In this document: piece by piece, positions 1-8,596 of the stretch
Layout: each line of letters begins with the position of its first letter
How positions within the stretch are numbered: position 1 is the first letter of the stretch
Source of the DNA: UBA961 sp014191195
GTDB taxonomy: Bacteria; Bacteroidota; Ignavibacteria; Kapaibacteriales; UBA961
Assembly (NCBI GenBank): GCA_964204605.1
Contig: OZ123195.1
Location: 806,001-870,000, forward strand
Direction of reading: 5' to 3'
DNA length: 64,000 nucleotides
Translations under genes and position numbers: made by a program
Notes under the pieces: model-generated
Seen by the model: only the letters and a program-made list of their open reading frames with translations
Database searches by the model: none
Told to the model about the DNA's origin: nothing

Positions 1-24
1 TTGTTATTCTATTACTCATTTCTG

Positions 25-1371
25 TCACTGAATAAGTAAAGGAATGAATTGTTTGTGAGGATGTTCTATTAATGAATGAAGGGCAGAAGCATGAACGATT
101 TCAAGATTATCATCATAGGAATCCAATCGTACAGAAATTGGAGATTGTACAATAGAAGGAGCAGCATGAAATTGAGTTCTCACATAATTTTCTGTCCAGC
201 CAATCCACATACCATTTGAATGGTCATATGATTCCGGAATGACAATTTTGTGCATACCAATCTGAGATTGATAAAACTCTTTTCTCTTGAGTGAAGATAA
301 ATTTCTCAGTCTATGATTTCTTAATTTTCTAATATTCATAGGTACTTTTTGATCATAAGCAGCAGCTGGCGTTAATTCTCTTTCTGAATATGTGAAAACA
401 TGCAGATATGAAAAAGGTAAATCTTGAATAAATGTACATGTTTCTTCAAAATGAGCATCAGTTTCACCTGGAAATCCAACGATTACATCTGCACCTATAC
501 AAGCTTGTGGTAAATATGAATGAATAGAATGCACTAGATCTTGATATTGATGTGGAGTATATCGTCTACGCATTTTTCTTAATATTTCTGAAGATCCACT
601 TTGTAATGGAATATGAATATGGGGGACAATATTAGTGGAATGTGCTATAATGGACAATATATCATTATCAACTAAATTTGGTTCAATAGAACCAATTCTA
701 AATCGAACAGGAATATCCAAAGATGAAATAAGAGTAAGAATATCCTTAAATTTCTTTCCTTCGGTGTCTTTGTAATCTCCTAAATTAATACCTGATAAAA
801 TGATCTCATAAAAACCTTGTTGTTCTAATGAGGTAATTCTATTCAAGATATCAGCAAAAGGCATACTTCTACTTGCACCCCTTGCTTTTGGAATTGTACA
901 AAAACTACATGAATAATTGCATCCATCTTGTAATTTCAGAAAAGCTCTTGTTCTATTATCACTATCGGCAGATTGAGCATAATCGAAACTAGGTTCTAAA
1001 AGCTCATCAACATAAATTCTTGGTGTATCTGTTTTAGTAAAATCAGTGATTAATGAATGGATCTTCAATTTTTCAGCTGTACCAAAAACAGCATCAACAC
1101 CATCTATAGAAGCTATTTCTTCTGGTTGTAATTGAGCATAACAACCAGTAATTCCAATAAATGCATCAGGAGATGTTTTTAAAGCTCTTCTAATAATTTT
1201 TCGACACTCAGTATCAGCATTCTCGGTAACAGTACATGTATTTACAATAACAATATCTGTTCTCTCTCCAAATCGAACAATTTCATGTCCTTTTTGTTGA
1301 AACTGATCTTGCAATTGGGATGTTTCAGAGTAATTTAATTTACAACCAAGAGTATAAAAAGAAACTTTCAT
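25..1371 (-). CDS. mtaB: tRNA-N6-threonylcarbamoyladenosine 2-methylthiotransferase MtaB
   Basis: The product is a radical-SAM methylthiotransferase that adds a methylthio group to t6A37 of tRNAs reading ANN codons. The 448-residue protein has the three N-terminal UPF0004 cysteines (C10, C46, C77) that bind the auxiliary cluster. The radical-SAM motif C151-x3-C155-x2-C158 follows, and a TRAM-like tail completes the family's usual order and length. The VNTCTVT stretch around C46 and the sequence before the radical-SAM motif favour MtaB over MiaB or RimO. The ATG lies 38 bases from a TAnnTTTG promoter element on the same strand. The call is secure; only the choice between MiaB-family branches is inferred. 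Confidence 0.93.
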   Translation of the reverse strand: MKVSFYTLGCKLNYSETSQLQDQFQQKGHEIVRFGERTDIVIVNTCTVTENADTECRKIIRRALKTSPDAFIGITGCYAQLQPEEIASIDGVDAVFGTAEKLKIHSLITDFTKTDTPRIYVDELLEPSFDYAQSADSDNRTRAFLKLQDGCNYSCSFCTIPKARGASRSMPFADILNRITSLEQQGFYEIILSGINLGDYKDTEGKKFKDILTLISSLDIPVRFRIGSIEPNLVDNDILSIIAHSTNIVPHIHIPLQSGSSEILRKMRRRYTPHQYQDLVHSIHSYLPQACIGADVIVGFPGETDAHFEETCTFIQDLPFSYLHVFTYSERELTPAAAYDQKVPMNIRKLRNHRLRNLSSLKRKEFYQSQIGMHKIVIPESYDHSNGMWIGWTENYVRTQFHAAPSIVQSPISVRLDSYDDNLEIVHASALHSLIEHPHKQFIPLLIQ

Positions 1372-1408
1372 GTAGCGTACATTAGTATTTTAGAGAGTAT
1401 CAATTTCA

Positions 1409-1416
1409 CAAAAATA
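1409..1416 (-). promoter_or_regulatory. Bacteroidota-type -7 element for mtaB
   Basis: On the minus strand the octamer reads TATTTTTG, which matches the TAnnTTTG -7 consensus of Bacteroidota primary sigma factor. It sits 38 bases before the mtaB start codon. I see no clear -33 TTTG at the ideal distance, so the call rests on the -7 match, its position, and its recurrence before other genes in the window. Confidence 0.5.
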
Positions 1417-1435
1417 CAATAATCAGAGCAGTTTT

Positions 1436-1843
1436 ATGCGACCCAACATTATAAATACGCAGTTTACATTGAGCATTTCTATAACAGATGAAATGACAGC
1501 AATATTAGACAATCAACAAATTCATCCTGTATATTCAACTTTTTGGTTAGTATATCATGCTGAATTAGCTTCTAGGAAAGCTATCGAACCTTTTTTTGAA
1601 TTTGAAGATCAAGCAATTGGAGCTGGAATATCTGTTCAGCATATATCTATGGCATCTATTGGAGAAACAGTAGAGATTACAGCTATTATTAAGGAATATA
1701 ATGGTTCAAAGATACTCTCTGAGTTTATAGCCATGATTCCCAAACATAATATAATCATTGCAAAAGGGGAGCAGACGCAAATTATAATGAAACAAGCTGA
1801 TATTGATAAACGAATATCTTTAGCTAATTCTAGAACCCGTTAA
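1436..1843 (+). CDS. Thioesterase, fluoroacetyl-CoA-thioesterase-like hotdog fold
   Basis: This is a 135-residue single hotdog-fold acyl-CoA thioesterase. The candidate catalytic residues T35, E43 and H69 keep exactly the spacing (8 and 26 residues) of the Thr42-Glu50-His76 triad of FlK from Streptomyces cattleya. That is direct support for the FlK-like branch rather than the YbgC or PaaI branches. The substrate is unknown; family members hydrolyse small acyl-CoAs. The gene is divergent from mtaB. Its 3' end runs tail to tail into the remnant of an acetyl-CoA hydrolase/CoA-transferase gene, which may once have shared a role in acyl-CoA metabolism. That link is inference. Confidence 0.8.
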   Translation: MRPNIINTQFTLSISITDEMTAILDNQQIHPVYSTFWLVYHAELASRKAIEPFFEFEDQAIGAGISVQHISMASIGETVEITAIIKEYNGSKILSEFIAMIPKHNIIIAKGEQTQIIMKQADIDKRISLANSRTR

Positions 1844-2636
1844 TATATCAAAGGACTGTTTTTCTAAATGTTCTCTATGATTAGGATGAGCAATACCATA
1901 TTCAGTAACTATATAATGAACATGTGATCTAGTTGTAACAAGGCCAGCATCTGTTTTTAAGAATGGGATAATTCTGCTTTCGCCTTTATTGGTGGTTATT
2001 GGTAATGCTATGATAGGCTTAGCACCTTCAGATAAAGAAGCTCCTCTTATAAAATCCATTTGGCTACCAATACCAGAATAGTTTTTTGTAATACATAAAA
2101 TCAGCACATATTTGACCAGTAATATCTACTTCTTTGGCACTATTTATTGAAGTTACTTTAGGATTTCTTCTTATTACATCGGTATCATGTACATAGGCAA
2201 TATCTAAAAATATTATACCTTGATTATCATCTACAAAATCATATAATTTTTTAGAGCCTATTACAAAACCAGTGACAAATTTTCCAGGATGTACTGTCTT
2301 ATTATTGCCAGTGATTACTCCTTTTTCTACTAATGGAATAGTACCATCAGAAAACATTTCAGTATGAATGCCTAGATTTTTATGATTACATAAAAAAGAC
2401 AAAACTGCATCTGGAATAGAGCCAATTCCCAATTGTAGTGTTGCTCCATCCCTTCGGCTGCATTTGGAGCTGCACCTTTGGTATGTAATTGCATAATCTT
2501 TACATTTTGAAGTCTATCCTTATGCTGAATCATTGCATTTATCAACAATTGTGTGTCTTGCAGCTGCACTTTGAATATATACACTATTGCCAGATTGCAA
2601 ACATTATAATGCTTCAAATGGATTAACGATTTTCAT
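1820..2636 (-). pseudogene. Decayed acetyl-CoA hydrolase / 4-hydroxybutyrate CoA-transferase family gene
   Basis: Pieces of one acetyl-CoA hydrolase/CoA-transferase lie in order on the minus strand but in different frames. The original ATG is probably at 2634-2636 (MKIVNPFEAL), followed at once by an in-frame TAA and then a readable LQSGNSVYIQSAAA segment. A frame change gives a piece ending LHTKGAAP. The next recognisable piece is the conserved DGATLQLGIGSIPDAV core near 2440, so more than 100 residues of the normal protein are missing between them. Another frame break falls near 2095-2110. Near the C-terminus the text jumps from EYGIA straight to HPNHREHLEKQ, dropping a normally present stretch. 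An intact family member is about 430 residues. This gene cannot make a working enzyme. Confidence 0.88.
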
Positions 2637-2680
2637 AAATATATTCCTATATATAACTGCTCCCTTAAGCGTCATTTTTG

Positions 2681-2688
2681 TAATTTTG
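2681..2688 (+). promoter_or_regulatory. Possible -7 element upstream of the HAD gene
   Basis: TAATTTTG matches TAnnTTTG in the 192-base gap between the pseudogene and the HAD phosphatase. It lies about 140 bases before the ATG, which would mean a long leader, and no well-spaced -33 is evident. The gap otherwise holds nothing I recognise. Confidence 0.3.
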
Positions 2689-2828
2689 AGCAATTAATAT
2701 TAATCATATCACATCATATAATGAAATATATTATTGATATGAATTACCATTGAGATTAACTAAAATACATATTCATTTAGTTTACAATTCATTTAGCACC
2801 ACAATTGCAGTTATAATCAGGCTATGAA

Positions 2829-3512
2829 ATGATAAAAGCAGTAATATTTGATTTAGACAATACATTAGTAGATTTTATGGCTATGAAGCAATTAGCTATT
2901 GATGCTGCTATTGTCGCTATGATGGATGCAGGTTTAGAGCTTAGTAAAGATCAAATGAAAGCTCATATTAATAGTATATATGATGCCCAAGGTATAGAAT
3001 ATCAAAAAGTATTTGATGAACTTTTGCAACAACAGTTAGGATATTTAGATTATAGAATACTTTCAGCAGGAATAATTGCGTATAGAAGAGCTAGAGAAGC
3101 TGCATTAAAACCATATCCGCATGTTACAGCCACGATAATGAGTTTAGTAAAATCAAATATAAAACTAGCAGTTGTTTCAGATGCTCCAGCTCGAGAAGCT
3201 TGGTTGCGCTTATGTCATATCAATTTTCACCATACATTTGATGTAGTAGTAACATTTGATGATACAAAAGAAAGAAAACCAAGTCCAGTCCCTTTTAGAA
3301 CAGCATTAGAAAGGCTAGGTATAGAACCACATGAAGCAATAATGGTTGGTGATTGGGTTGAAAGAGATATGGTTGGAGCTAAAAATGTAGGTATGCATAC
3401 TGCTTTTGCTCAATATGGCGATTCATTTGGTAATCAAAATATCATAGCAGATTATATCCTCACAAATATCTCACAATTACTTCATATTGTTCATAGTCAT
3501 AATACCTTGTAA
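2829..3512 (+). CDS. HAD-superfamily hydrolase (subfamily IA phosphatase-like)
   Basis: This is a 227-residue haloacid-dehalogenase-fold phosphohydrolase. Motif I is FDLDNT, with nucleophile D8 and acid D10. A helical cap follows, then motif II (VVSD), the motif III lysine in the KERKPSP stretch, and the motif IV acid in GDWVERDM. Order and length fit the IA/YjjG-like group that dephosphorylates small metabolites, often nucleotides or sugar phosphates. The substrate cannot be told from sequence. The gene is 30 bases ahead of the penicillin acylase gene and could be cotranscribed with it. Confidence 0.85.
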   Translation: MIKAVIFDLDNTLVDFMAMKQLAIDAAIVAMMDAGLELSKDQMKAHINSIYDAQGIEYQKVFDELLQQQLGYLDYRILSAGIIAYRRAREAALKPYPHVTATIMSLVKSNIKLAVVSDAPAREAWLRLCHINFHHTFDVVVTFDDTKERKPSPVPFRTALERLGIEPHEAIMVGDWVERDMVGAKNVGMHTAFAQYGDSFGNQNIIADYILTNISQLLHIVHSHNTL

Positions 3513-3542
3513 AAATATTAAATCTCCTCTTTTCTTATTGAT

Positions 3543-6071
3543 ATGTTATATAAAATTGTAAATAATACATTAGCATTAAGTATTTCTCTGTTGATTTGTG
3601 GAATTGCTTTAGCTTTTTTTTCATTTTTTATAGTTACTCGTACATCTATCAAAAAAGGGGAAGAGCAAATAAGTTCTAAGATATTAGACAGTGCATTTAT
3701 TTATCGCAATAAGTTTAATATTCCTCATATCATAGCAAGAAATGAACATGATGTATTTTTTGCTATGGGCTATGCCCATGCACAAGATAGATTGTGGCAA
3801 ATGGATATTATAAGAAGAACAGGTAGAGGATTATTATCAGAGATTTTTGGTAAAGAAGCTTTAGAAACTGATAAATTTATGAGGATGTTAAGTTTAGTCC
3901 CTTTATCTGAAAAATTGTATAATAAATCAAGTAAAACCACAAAGTTTATTTTAGAAGCATATTCTGAAGGGGTAAACTATTATGTGAAAGCACACCCTGA
4001 AGCATTGCCATTTGAATTTGGTGCATTAAGCTATCAACCTAAAGAGTGGCAACCTACCGATTGCATTATCATAGGTAGATTAATGGCAGTAGAAATGAAT
4101 ACGAGTATGTGGAGCGATATAGCAATAGGCGAATTGGCCGACAAATTTGGAGTGCAAGTAGCTTTGCAAATGATACCAAGTAATGATAATCATACTGTCT
4201 ATCAATATGAATCGCAACATACAGTGCCATCATCTAATGAAATATCGTCTCTTACTTATACAAATGCCGATTACTTAGCTGGGATTGAAGATAAAACAAA
4301 AACCTTCATAAATGCTCGTTCTTATCTGGGGCTTTCATCAGATGGTATAGGAAGTAATGCTTGGGTTATGAGGAAGAACTCTGAAAATCTACAAGATAAC
4401 TCGGTTATTCTGGCCAATGACCCACATTTAAAACTTGGATTGCCCGCTAAATGGTATCAATGTCATATATCTTGTCCGGGATTAAATGTACTAGGAGTTA
4501 GTATGCCAGGTCTTCCTATCATACTTTCAGGAAGGAATTCATCTGTTAGTTGGGGAATTACAAATATGATGGCTGATGATTTTGATTATTTTATAGAAAA
4601 GACTTCTCAATACAATAACAACTATTATTTTACAACTACAGGCGATTCAGTTAAGTTTAAATACAAAAGGGATACTATCAATATCAAAAATGAAGAACCA
4701 CTCATTTATGATATTCGCTATAGTAAAAGGTCTGCAATTATTTCAGATGCATCTCCAATTACTTTGATTAAATCAATTAAAGATTCTACTAAAAGTAATA
4801 AGAATTTATTTTCGCATTATTGCATGAGTTATGAATGGACAGGTAATGCAATATCTGATGAGTTTTTAGCAATATATAGGATAATGAAATCAGATAATTG
4901 GTCTGATTTTCAGAGAGGCTTCCTCACTTGGGGTGCACCATGCTTAAACTTTGTGTATGGCGATAAGTATGGAACAATTGCTGGAGCAACTGTAGGTATT
5001 CTACCTATAAGAGGTCCTAAAGCTAATCCAAATATTCCTTCTCCGGGCTGGATTCCAGAATATTCTTGGCAAGGAATACACAAATCAACTGACTTACCTA
5101 AGCATTCATATACGATCCATAATAGAGATAAGAAATACATTGCATCAGCCAATAATCCATTACTAAAACATCCTCCATTTTATCATTCATCTTTGTGGGA
5201 GCCTTCTTCTAGAGCAAAACGCTTAGAAGTAGCTTTGCAACTATTTGACGAGTATAATATCAGAGATGCTCAGTTTCTTCAATATGATGTGCATTCACCT
5301 TATGCTGAAGATATATTATCTAAAGTATTACCTATACTAGTGCAAAAAAAGAAATTTATGCCGGTACTTGCCAAAAGAGCTTTAGAAAAATTAAAAAAAT
5401 GGAAATGTTTTATAACTAATCAAGATGTTGAACCAGCTATATATTCTCTGTTGATTGATAATCTATTTACATCTATTTTTTTAGACCAATTACCAGAGCA
5501 TATATCAAAAGATTATAAACATATTGCTAGTTTTCCTACCAGAATATTATTACAATGTTTAGAGGAATCTTCAGACAAATGGAATTTTTGGTTTGATGAT
5601 TATCATACAAAGAATAAAATTGAAGATAAATCAGAGATTATCTATAAAGCATTTATAAAAGCTATTAAACAAGGAACTACTATTTATAATAGTGACGATA
5701 TAAATACTTGGAAATACAGATATTTACATACAATCACATTAGAACATCTATTTAGTAAAAGTTCTTTAATGAAACCGGTTGTTACACATGGTCCATTTCC
5801 ACATTCAGGAAATAATACGACACTAAATAATGGTTCATGGGCAATGAATAATCCATTTAATCAAGTACTTGGCGCTTCCATGAGAATAGTATCCGATATG
5901 CAAGATTCTGTTATGTATTGTGTGCTTCCGGGTGGCTCTTCTGGTGAACCTTTAAGTTCTCATTATAGCGATCAAGTTCAATTATGGCTTAATGGAGGAT
6001 ATATCAAACTACCAGTTCATCCAAAACCTGCATCTGACATTCAATTGTTTACTACTTTTATCAAAAAATAG
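3543..6071 (+). CDS. Penicillin acylase family N-terminal-nucleophile amidohydrolase (S45)
   Basis: This 842-residue S45 peptidase-family precursor starts with a membrane segment at about residues 10-32, so it is probably anchored or exported. The alpha-chain region has the typical AMGYAHAQDRLWQMD stretch. The predicted autocleavage site is G270-S271, where Ser271 (GSNAWV) would become the N-terminal nucleophile of the beta chain. Downstream family signatures include NDPHL, SWGITN, and the C-terminal PGGSSGEPLSSHYSDQ. Homologues cleave amides such as beta-lactams or acyl-homoserine lactones; the natural substrate here is unknown. It ends 19 bases before trmB. Confidence 0.92.
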   Translation: MLYKIVNNTLALSISLLICGIALAFFSFFIVTRTSIKKGEEQISSKILDSAFIYRNKFNIPHIIARNEHDVFFAMGYAHAQDRLWQMDIIRRTGRGLLSEIFGKEALETDKFMRMLSLVPLSEKLYNKSSKTTKFILEAYSEGVNYYVKAHPEALPFEFGALSYQPKEWQPTDCIIIGRLMAVEMNTSMWSDIAIGELADKFGVQVALQMIPSNDNHTVYQYESQHTVPSSNEISSLTYTNADYLAGIEDKTKTFINARSYLGLSSDGIGSNAWVMRKNSENLQDNSVILANDPHLKLGLPAKWYQCHISCPGLNVLGVSMPGLPIILSGRNSSVSWGITNMMADDFDYFIEKTSQYNNNYYFTTTGDSVKFKYKRDTINIKNEEPLIYDIRYSKRSAIISDASPITLIKSIKDSTKSNKNLFSHYCMSYEWTGNAISDEFLAIYRIMKSDNWSDFQRGFLTWGAPCLNFVYGDKYGTIAGATVGILPIRGPKANPNIPSPGWIPEYSWQGIHKSTDLPKHSYTIHNRDKKYIASANNPLLKHPPFYHSSLWEPSSRAKRLEVALQLFDEYNIRDAQFLQYDVHSPYAEDILSKVLPILVQKKKFMPVLAKRALEKLKKWKCFITNQDVEPAIYSLLIDNLFTSIFLDQLPEHISKDYKHIASFPTRILLQCLEESSDKWNFWFDDYHTKNKIEDKSEIIYKAFIKAIKQGTTIYNSDDINTWKYRYLHTITLEHLFSKSSLMKPVVTHGPFPHSGNNTTLNNGSWAMNNPFNQVLGASMRIVSDMQDSVMYCVLPGGSSGEPLSSHYSDQVQLWLNGGYIKLPVHPKPASDIQLFTTFIKK

Positions 6072-6090
6072 AATTATATCTATACAGACA

Positions 6091-6840
6091 ATGTTAATTA
6101 TTGACTCTAAAAAATATCCTAAGCCAAGAAGCAGACATCATAATGCGTCTAATGTCTATTTTCCTTTACATGCATTAGGGGCAATACCCAAATTTTATCC
6201 ACCCTTAATTGAAACTATAGATTGGTCTGATCATTTTAACAATGGTAATCCACCTAATATTTTAGATTTAGGATGTGGCTGGGGAACATGTATGTTACAA
6301 CTTGCTTATAATCATACAGAAGAGAATATATTAGGTTTAGAAGTAAGGAAACTTCCCGTAGATTGGATAAAAGAAGTTGTTAAAGGAGAATCACTTCCAA
6401 ATATTAGCGTTATTTGGTATTCTTTACCCAATGGATTGTCTTTTTTACAGGATAACTCAATATCCTCATTCTTTAGCTTTTTTCCAGACCCCTGGATTAA
6501 AAAGAAACATCATAAAAGAAGAGCTTTTACAAAAGAGTTTATACAAGAATGCCTAAGACTTTCAAAAGTTAATGCTCAGTTCTGGCAAATGACAGATGTT
6601 CCTATGGTTGCAAAACATCACATAGATATATTATCTGATTTCCAAGAATTTGCAATTGATTCTTTTGAATTTGTAGGTGAATGGAATAGTGAATGGAGTG
6701 AAGTATTTCCTGACTACTTACCGTATTCAAAAGATATATATCAGCAAATACCTTGGAATATTCCCAAAACAGATCAAGAGGAATTTTCAACAAAAAAAGG
6801 TATTCCTTATGTAAAAACTCATTTTACAATTCATAAATAA
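6091..6840 (+). CDS. trmB: tRNA (guanine-N7-)-methyltransferase
   Basis: TrmB methylates G46 of tRNA using S-adenosylmethionine. I start it at the ATG at 6091, giving 249 residues; the frame is open further upstream but that would overlap the acylase gene by 80 bases and add a non-conserved tail. The SAM-binding loop LDLGCGWG is at residues 58-65. The TrmB hallmark PDPW followed by a Lys/His/Arg-rich stretch is at 132-144. It is followed after one base by aat. Confidence 0.92.
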   Translation: MLIIDSKKYPKPRSRHHNASNVYFPLHALGAIPKFYPPLIETIDWSDHFNNGNPPNILDLGCGWGTCMLQLAYNHTEENILGLEVRKLPVDWIKEVVKGESLPNISVIWYSLPNGLSFLQDNSISSFFSFFPDPWIKKKHHKRRAFTKEFIQECLRLSKVNAQFWQMTDVPMVAKHHIDILSDFQEFAIDSFEFVGEWNSEWSEVFPDYLPYSKDIYQQIPWNIPKTDQEEFSTKKGIPYVKTHFTIHK

Positions 6841-6841
6841 T

Positions 6842-7456
6842 ATGGTTTCTGTAAATATTTTAGAATATCTTGAATATCAACCATTTAATGTATCAACTTT
6901 ACTGTTAGCATATAGAACTGGTTGGTTTCCAATGGGCGATCCGGATACAAAAGAAATCTATTGGCATTCTCCACAATATAGAGCTGTATTTCCTCTTCAA
7001 GACTTGGATTTTTCTAAATCACTTAAAAAAACTGTTTCAAAAGGTACTTTTAGTATTAAATTTAATACAGCGTTTGAACAAGTAATTAAAGCCTGTGCAC
7101 ATAGAGCAGATACATGGATTACAGAACCAATCATAGATACATATATACAATTACATATTCAAGGTTATGCACATTCTGTAGAAACTTATGTAGATGAAAC
7201 ATTAGTTGGAGGATTATACGGTGTCTCGATAGGCAGTGCATTTTTTGGAGAATCGATGTTTTCTTCTTTAAATGATGCTTCAAAAGTAGCTTTTTATGGC
7301 TTAGTTCAACAATTACGTTTAAAAAACTATACTTTATTAGACTCCCAATATCTGAATGATTTTACAGAGCAATTAGGAGCAGGTGAAATAAAAAGATCTG
7401 AATACTTGTCTTTATTAAGTAAAGCTTTAATTCAAGAATGTATTTTTTTACCTTAA
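6842..7456 (+). CDS. aat: Leucyl/phenylalanyl-tRNA--protein transferase
   Basis: Aat transfers Leu or Phe from tRNA to N-terminal Arg or Lys of proteins, marking them for ClpS/ClpAP in the N-degron pathway. The 204-residue protein has the N-terminal AYRTGWFPM stretch, the YWHSP segment (WWSP in many homologues), GGLYGVSIGSAFFGESMFS, and the NDASK helix, all in family order. Length is slightly shorter than the usual 210-240. It starts one base after the trmB stop, so it is probably translated from the same message. Confidence 0.9.
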   Translation: MVSVNILEYLEYQPFNVSTLLLAYRTGWFPMGDPDTKEIYWHSPQYRAVFPLQDLDFSKSLKKTVSKGTFSIKFNTAFEQVIKACAHRADTWITEPIIDTYIQLHIQGYAHSVETYVDETLVGGLYGVSIGSAFFGESMFSSLNDASKVAFYGLVQQLRLKNYTLLDSQYLNDFTEQLGAGEIKRSEYLSLLSKALIQECIFLP

Positions 7457-7517
7457 AATCAATAATTTACTATACGTATCGTATCTATATGTGTTTTCCA
7501 ATTTATCAGAATAATTC

Positions 7518-7994
7518 ATGAGAACATTATCAATTGAAAGTAATGGAAGATTAGATAAAACAGCAGTATATATCAATGCAGAGCAAGTAGGAAAGATCAA
7601 GGAATTATATCTAAATCTTGATGAGAATGGCACTTTTGATGCTATTTTAACATATGAAAACAAAAATGGAACTATATCGACTAAGCAATTATTTACTGAT
7701 TATTTAGATGATCTTATTATTGTAGAACCAATGTTTTCTGAAGAAGAAGCAATGGATATGCAATTACTAACAATTGAAAGTTCTGGTGATATAGAAGAAA
7801 CTCATATATTAATGAACAATGAAGATCTAGATGGAATAATGTCTCTTATGATACATTTAAAAATAGATACAATTCGAAATAATGGTGTTTTTGGCTTTTT
7901 TAAAAAGAATGATAGTCTTGGTACAACTTCATTTAAAGCAGAAATAGAATTTAGAAATCAAGATGGAACTACCTCCATTGAAGGAATATTTTAA
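7518..7994 (+). CDS. Protein of unknown function with an internal duplication
   Basis: I do not recognise a family. The 158-residue protein has no signal peptide or membrane segment and is acidic, so it is probably cytoplasmic. It contains two related halves, roughly residues 1-60 and 82-158. Each begins with a LS/LTIESxG strand, continues through an alternating D/E-rich region, and ends with a beta hairpin carrying an NG/DGT-T/S turn (NKNGTIST and NQDGTTSI). The second half has an insertion around NNGVFGFFKKND. Its stop overlaps the ATG of the next gene by one base, so the two are translationally coupled. Confidence 0.7.
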   Translation: MRTLSIESNGRLDKTAVYINAEQVGKIKELYLNLDENGTFDAILTYENKNGTISTKQLFTDYLDDLIIVEPMFSEEEAMDMQLLTIESSGDIEETHILMNNEDLDGIMSLMIHLKIDTIRNNGVFGFFKKNDSLGTTSFKAEIEFRNQDGTTSIEGIF

Positions 7995-8596
7995 TGAAAT
8001 CTTATCGTGTACATGTATCTATGAGTAAATATCTTGTTTTACTTATTCTTAGTATCGTAACTTTAATAATAGAACCAACCATCACCGAAGCTAGAGGTGG
8101 TTTTGGGGGTTTCCGCGGAGGCGGAAGATCATTTGGATCCTCAAGATCTTTCGGTGGAAGCCGTAATAGTAATAGTTTCTCAAGTAGAAACAATTCTTTT
8201 GGTGGAAGTAGATCAAGAAGTTTTATGTCTGGAAAAGATTATCAGCAACGTTATGGTGTTCCTAGAAAATCACAAACAATGTCGATGAATAATGGGCGCG
8301 GGGGAAACTCTAATTATGTTGCCCATTCTTATGGAGGAAGAGGAGATGGATTTATGGCAGGATATATGATGGGTATGATTCCATGGTATTGGCATACTCC
8401 ATTTCATCCAGCATTTTATTATTCCCAACCAGTAATATTGAATGGTGCTAATGGTACAAGGGAAGTATATCCCGGAACTTTCTCTACAGGCTCTCTTTTA
8501 TTGGTATTATTATGTTTGGCTGGAATAATATTTATCATCTATGCAATTATAAGATCAAGAAGACAACAAGATTTTAGTTCTTCATCATTTGGTTAA
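7994..8596 (+). CDS. Gly/Ser/Arg-rich membrane-anchored exported protein
   Basis: This 200-residue protein is of unknown function. It has an N-terminal hydrophobic segment (about residues 13-31) ending at ITEARGG, a low-complexity region rich in Gly, Ser, Arg and Phe (about 33-120), a Trp/His/Pro/Tyr-rich patch (WYWHTPFHPAFYYSQP, about 131-148), and a second hydrophobic helix (about 166-186) followed by RSRR. Proteins of this general build occur as small membrane proteins with secreted glycine-rich segments, but I cannot assign a family. It is coupled by a one-base overlap to the preceding unknown gene and ends exactly where the convergent OmpA-like gene ends. Confidence 0.72.
   Translation: MKSYRVHVSMSKYLVLLILSIVTLIIEPTITEARGGFGGFRGGGRSFGSSRSFGGSRNSNSFSSRNNSFGGSRSRSFMSGKDYQQRYGVPRKSQTMSMNNGRGGNSNYVAHSYGGRGDGFMAGYMMGMIPWYWHTPFHPAFYYSQPVILNGANGTREVYPGTFSTGSLLLVLLCLAGIIFIIYAIIRSRRQQDFSSSSFG

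Noticed and set aside
4910..5152. 80-codon minus-strand frame inside the penicillin acylase gene
   Set aside because: No known motif, and fully contained in a strongly supported gene on the other strand.
5992..6090. Longer TrmB starting inside the acylase gene
   Set aside because: It would overlap the acylase by 80 bases and add a hydrophobic, non-conserved tail; the ATG at 6091 fits the family.
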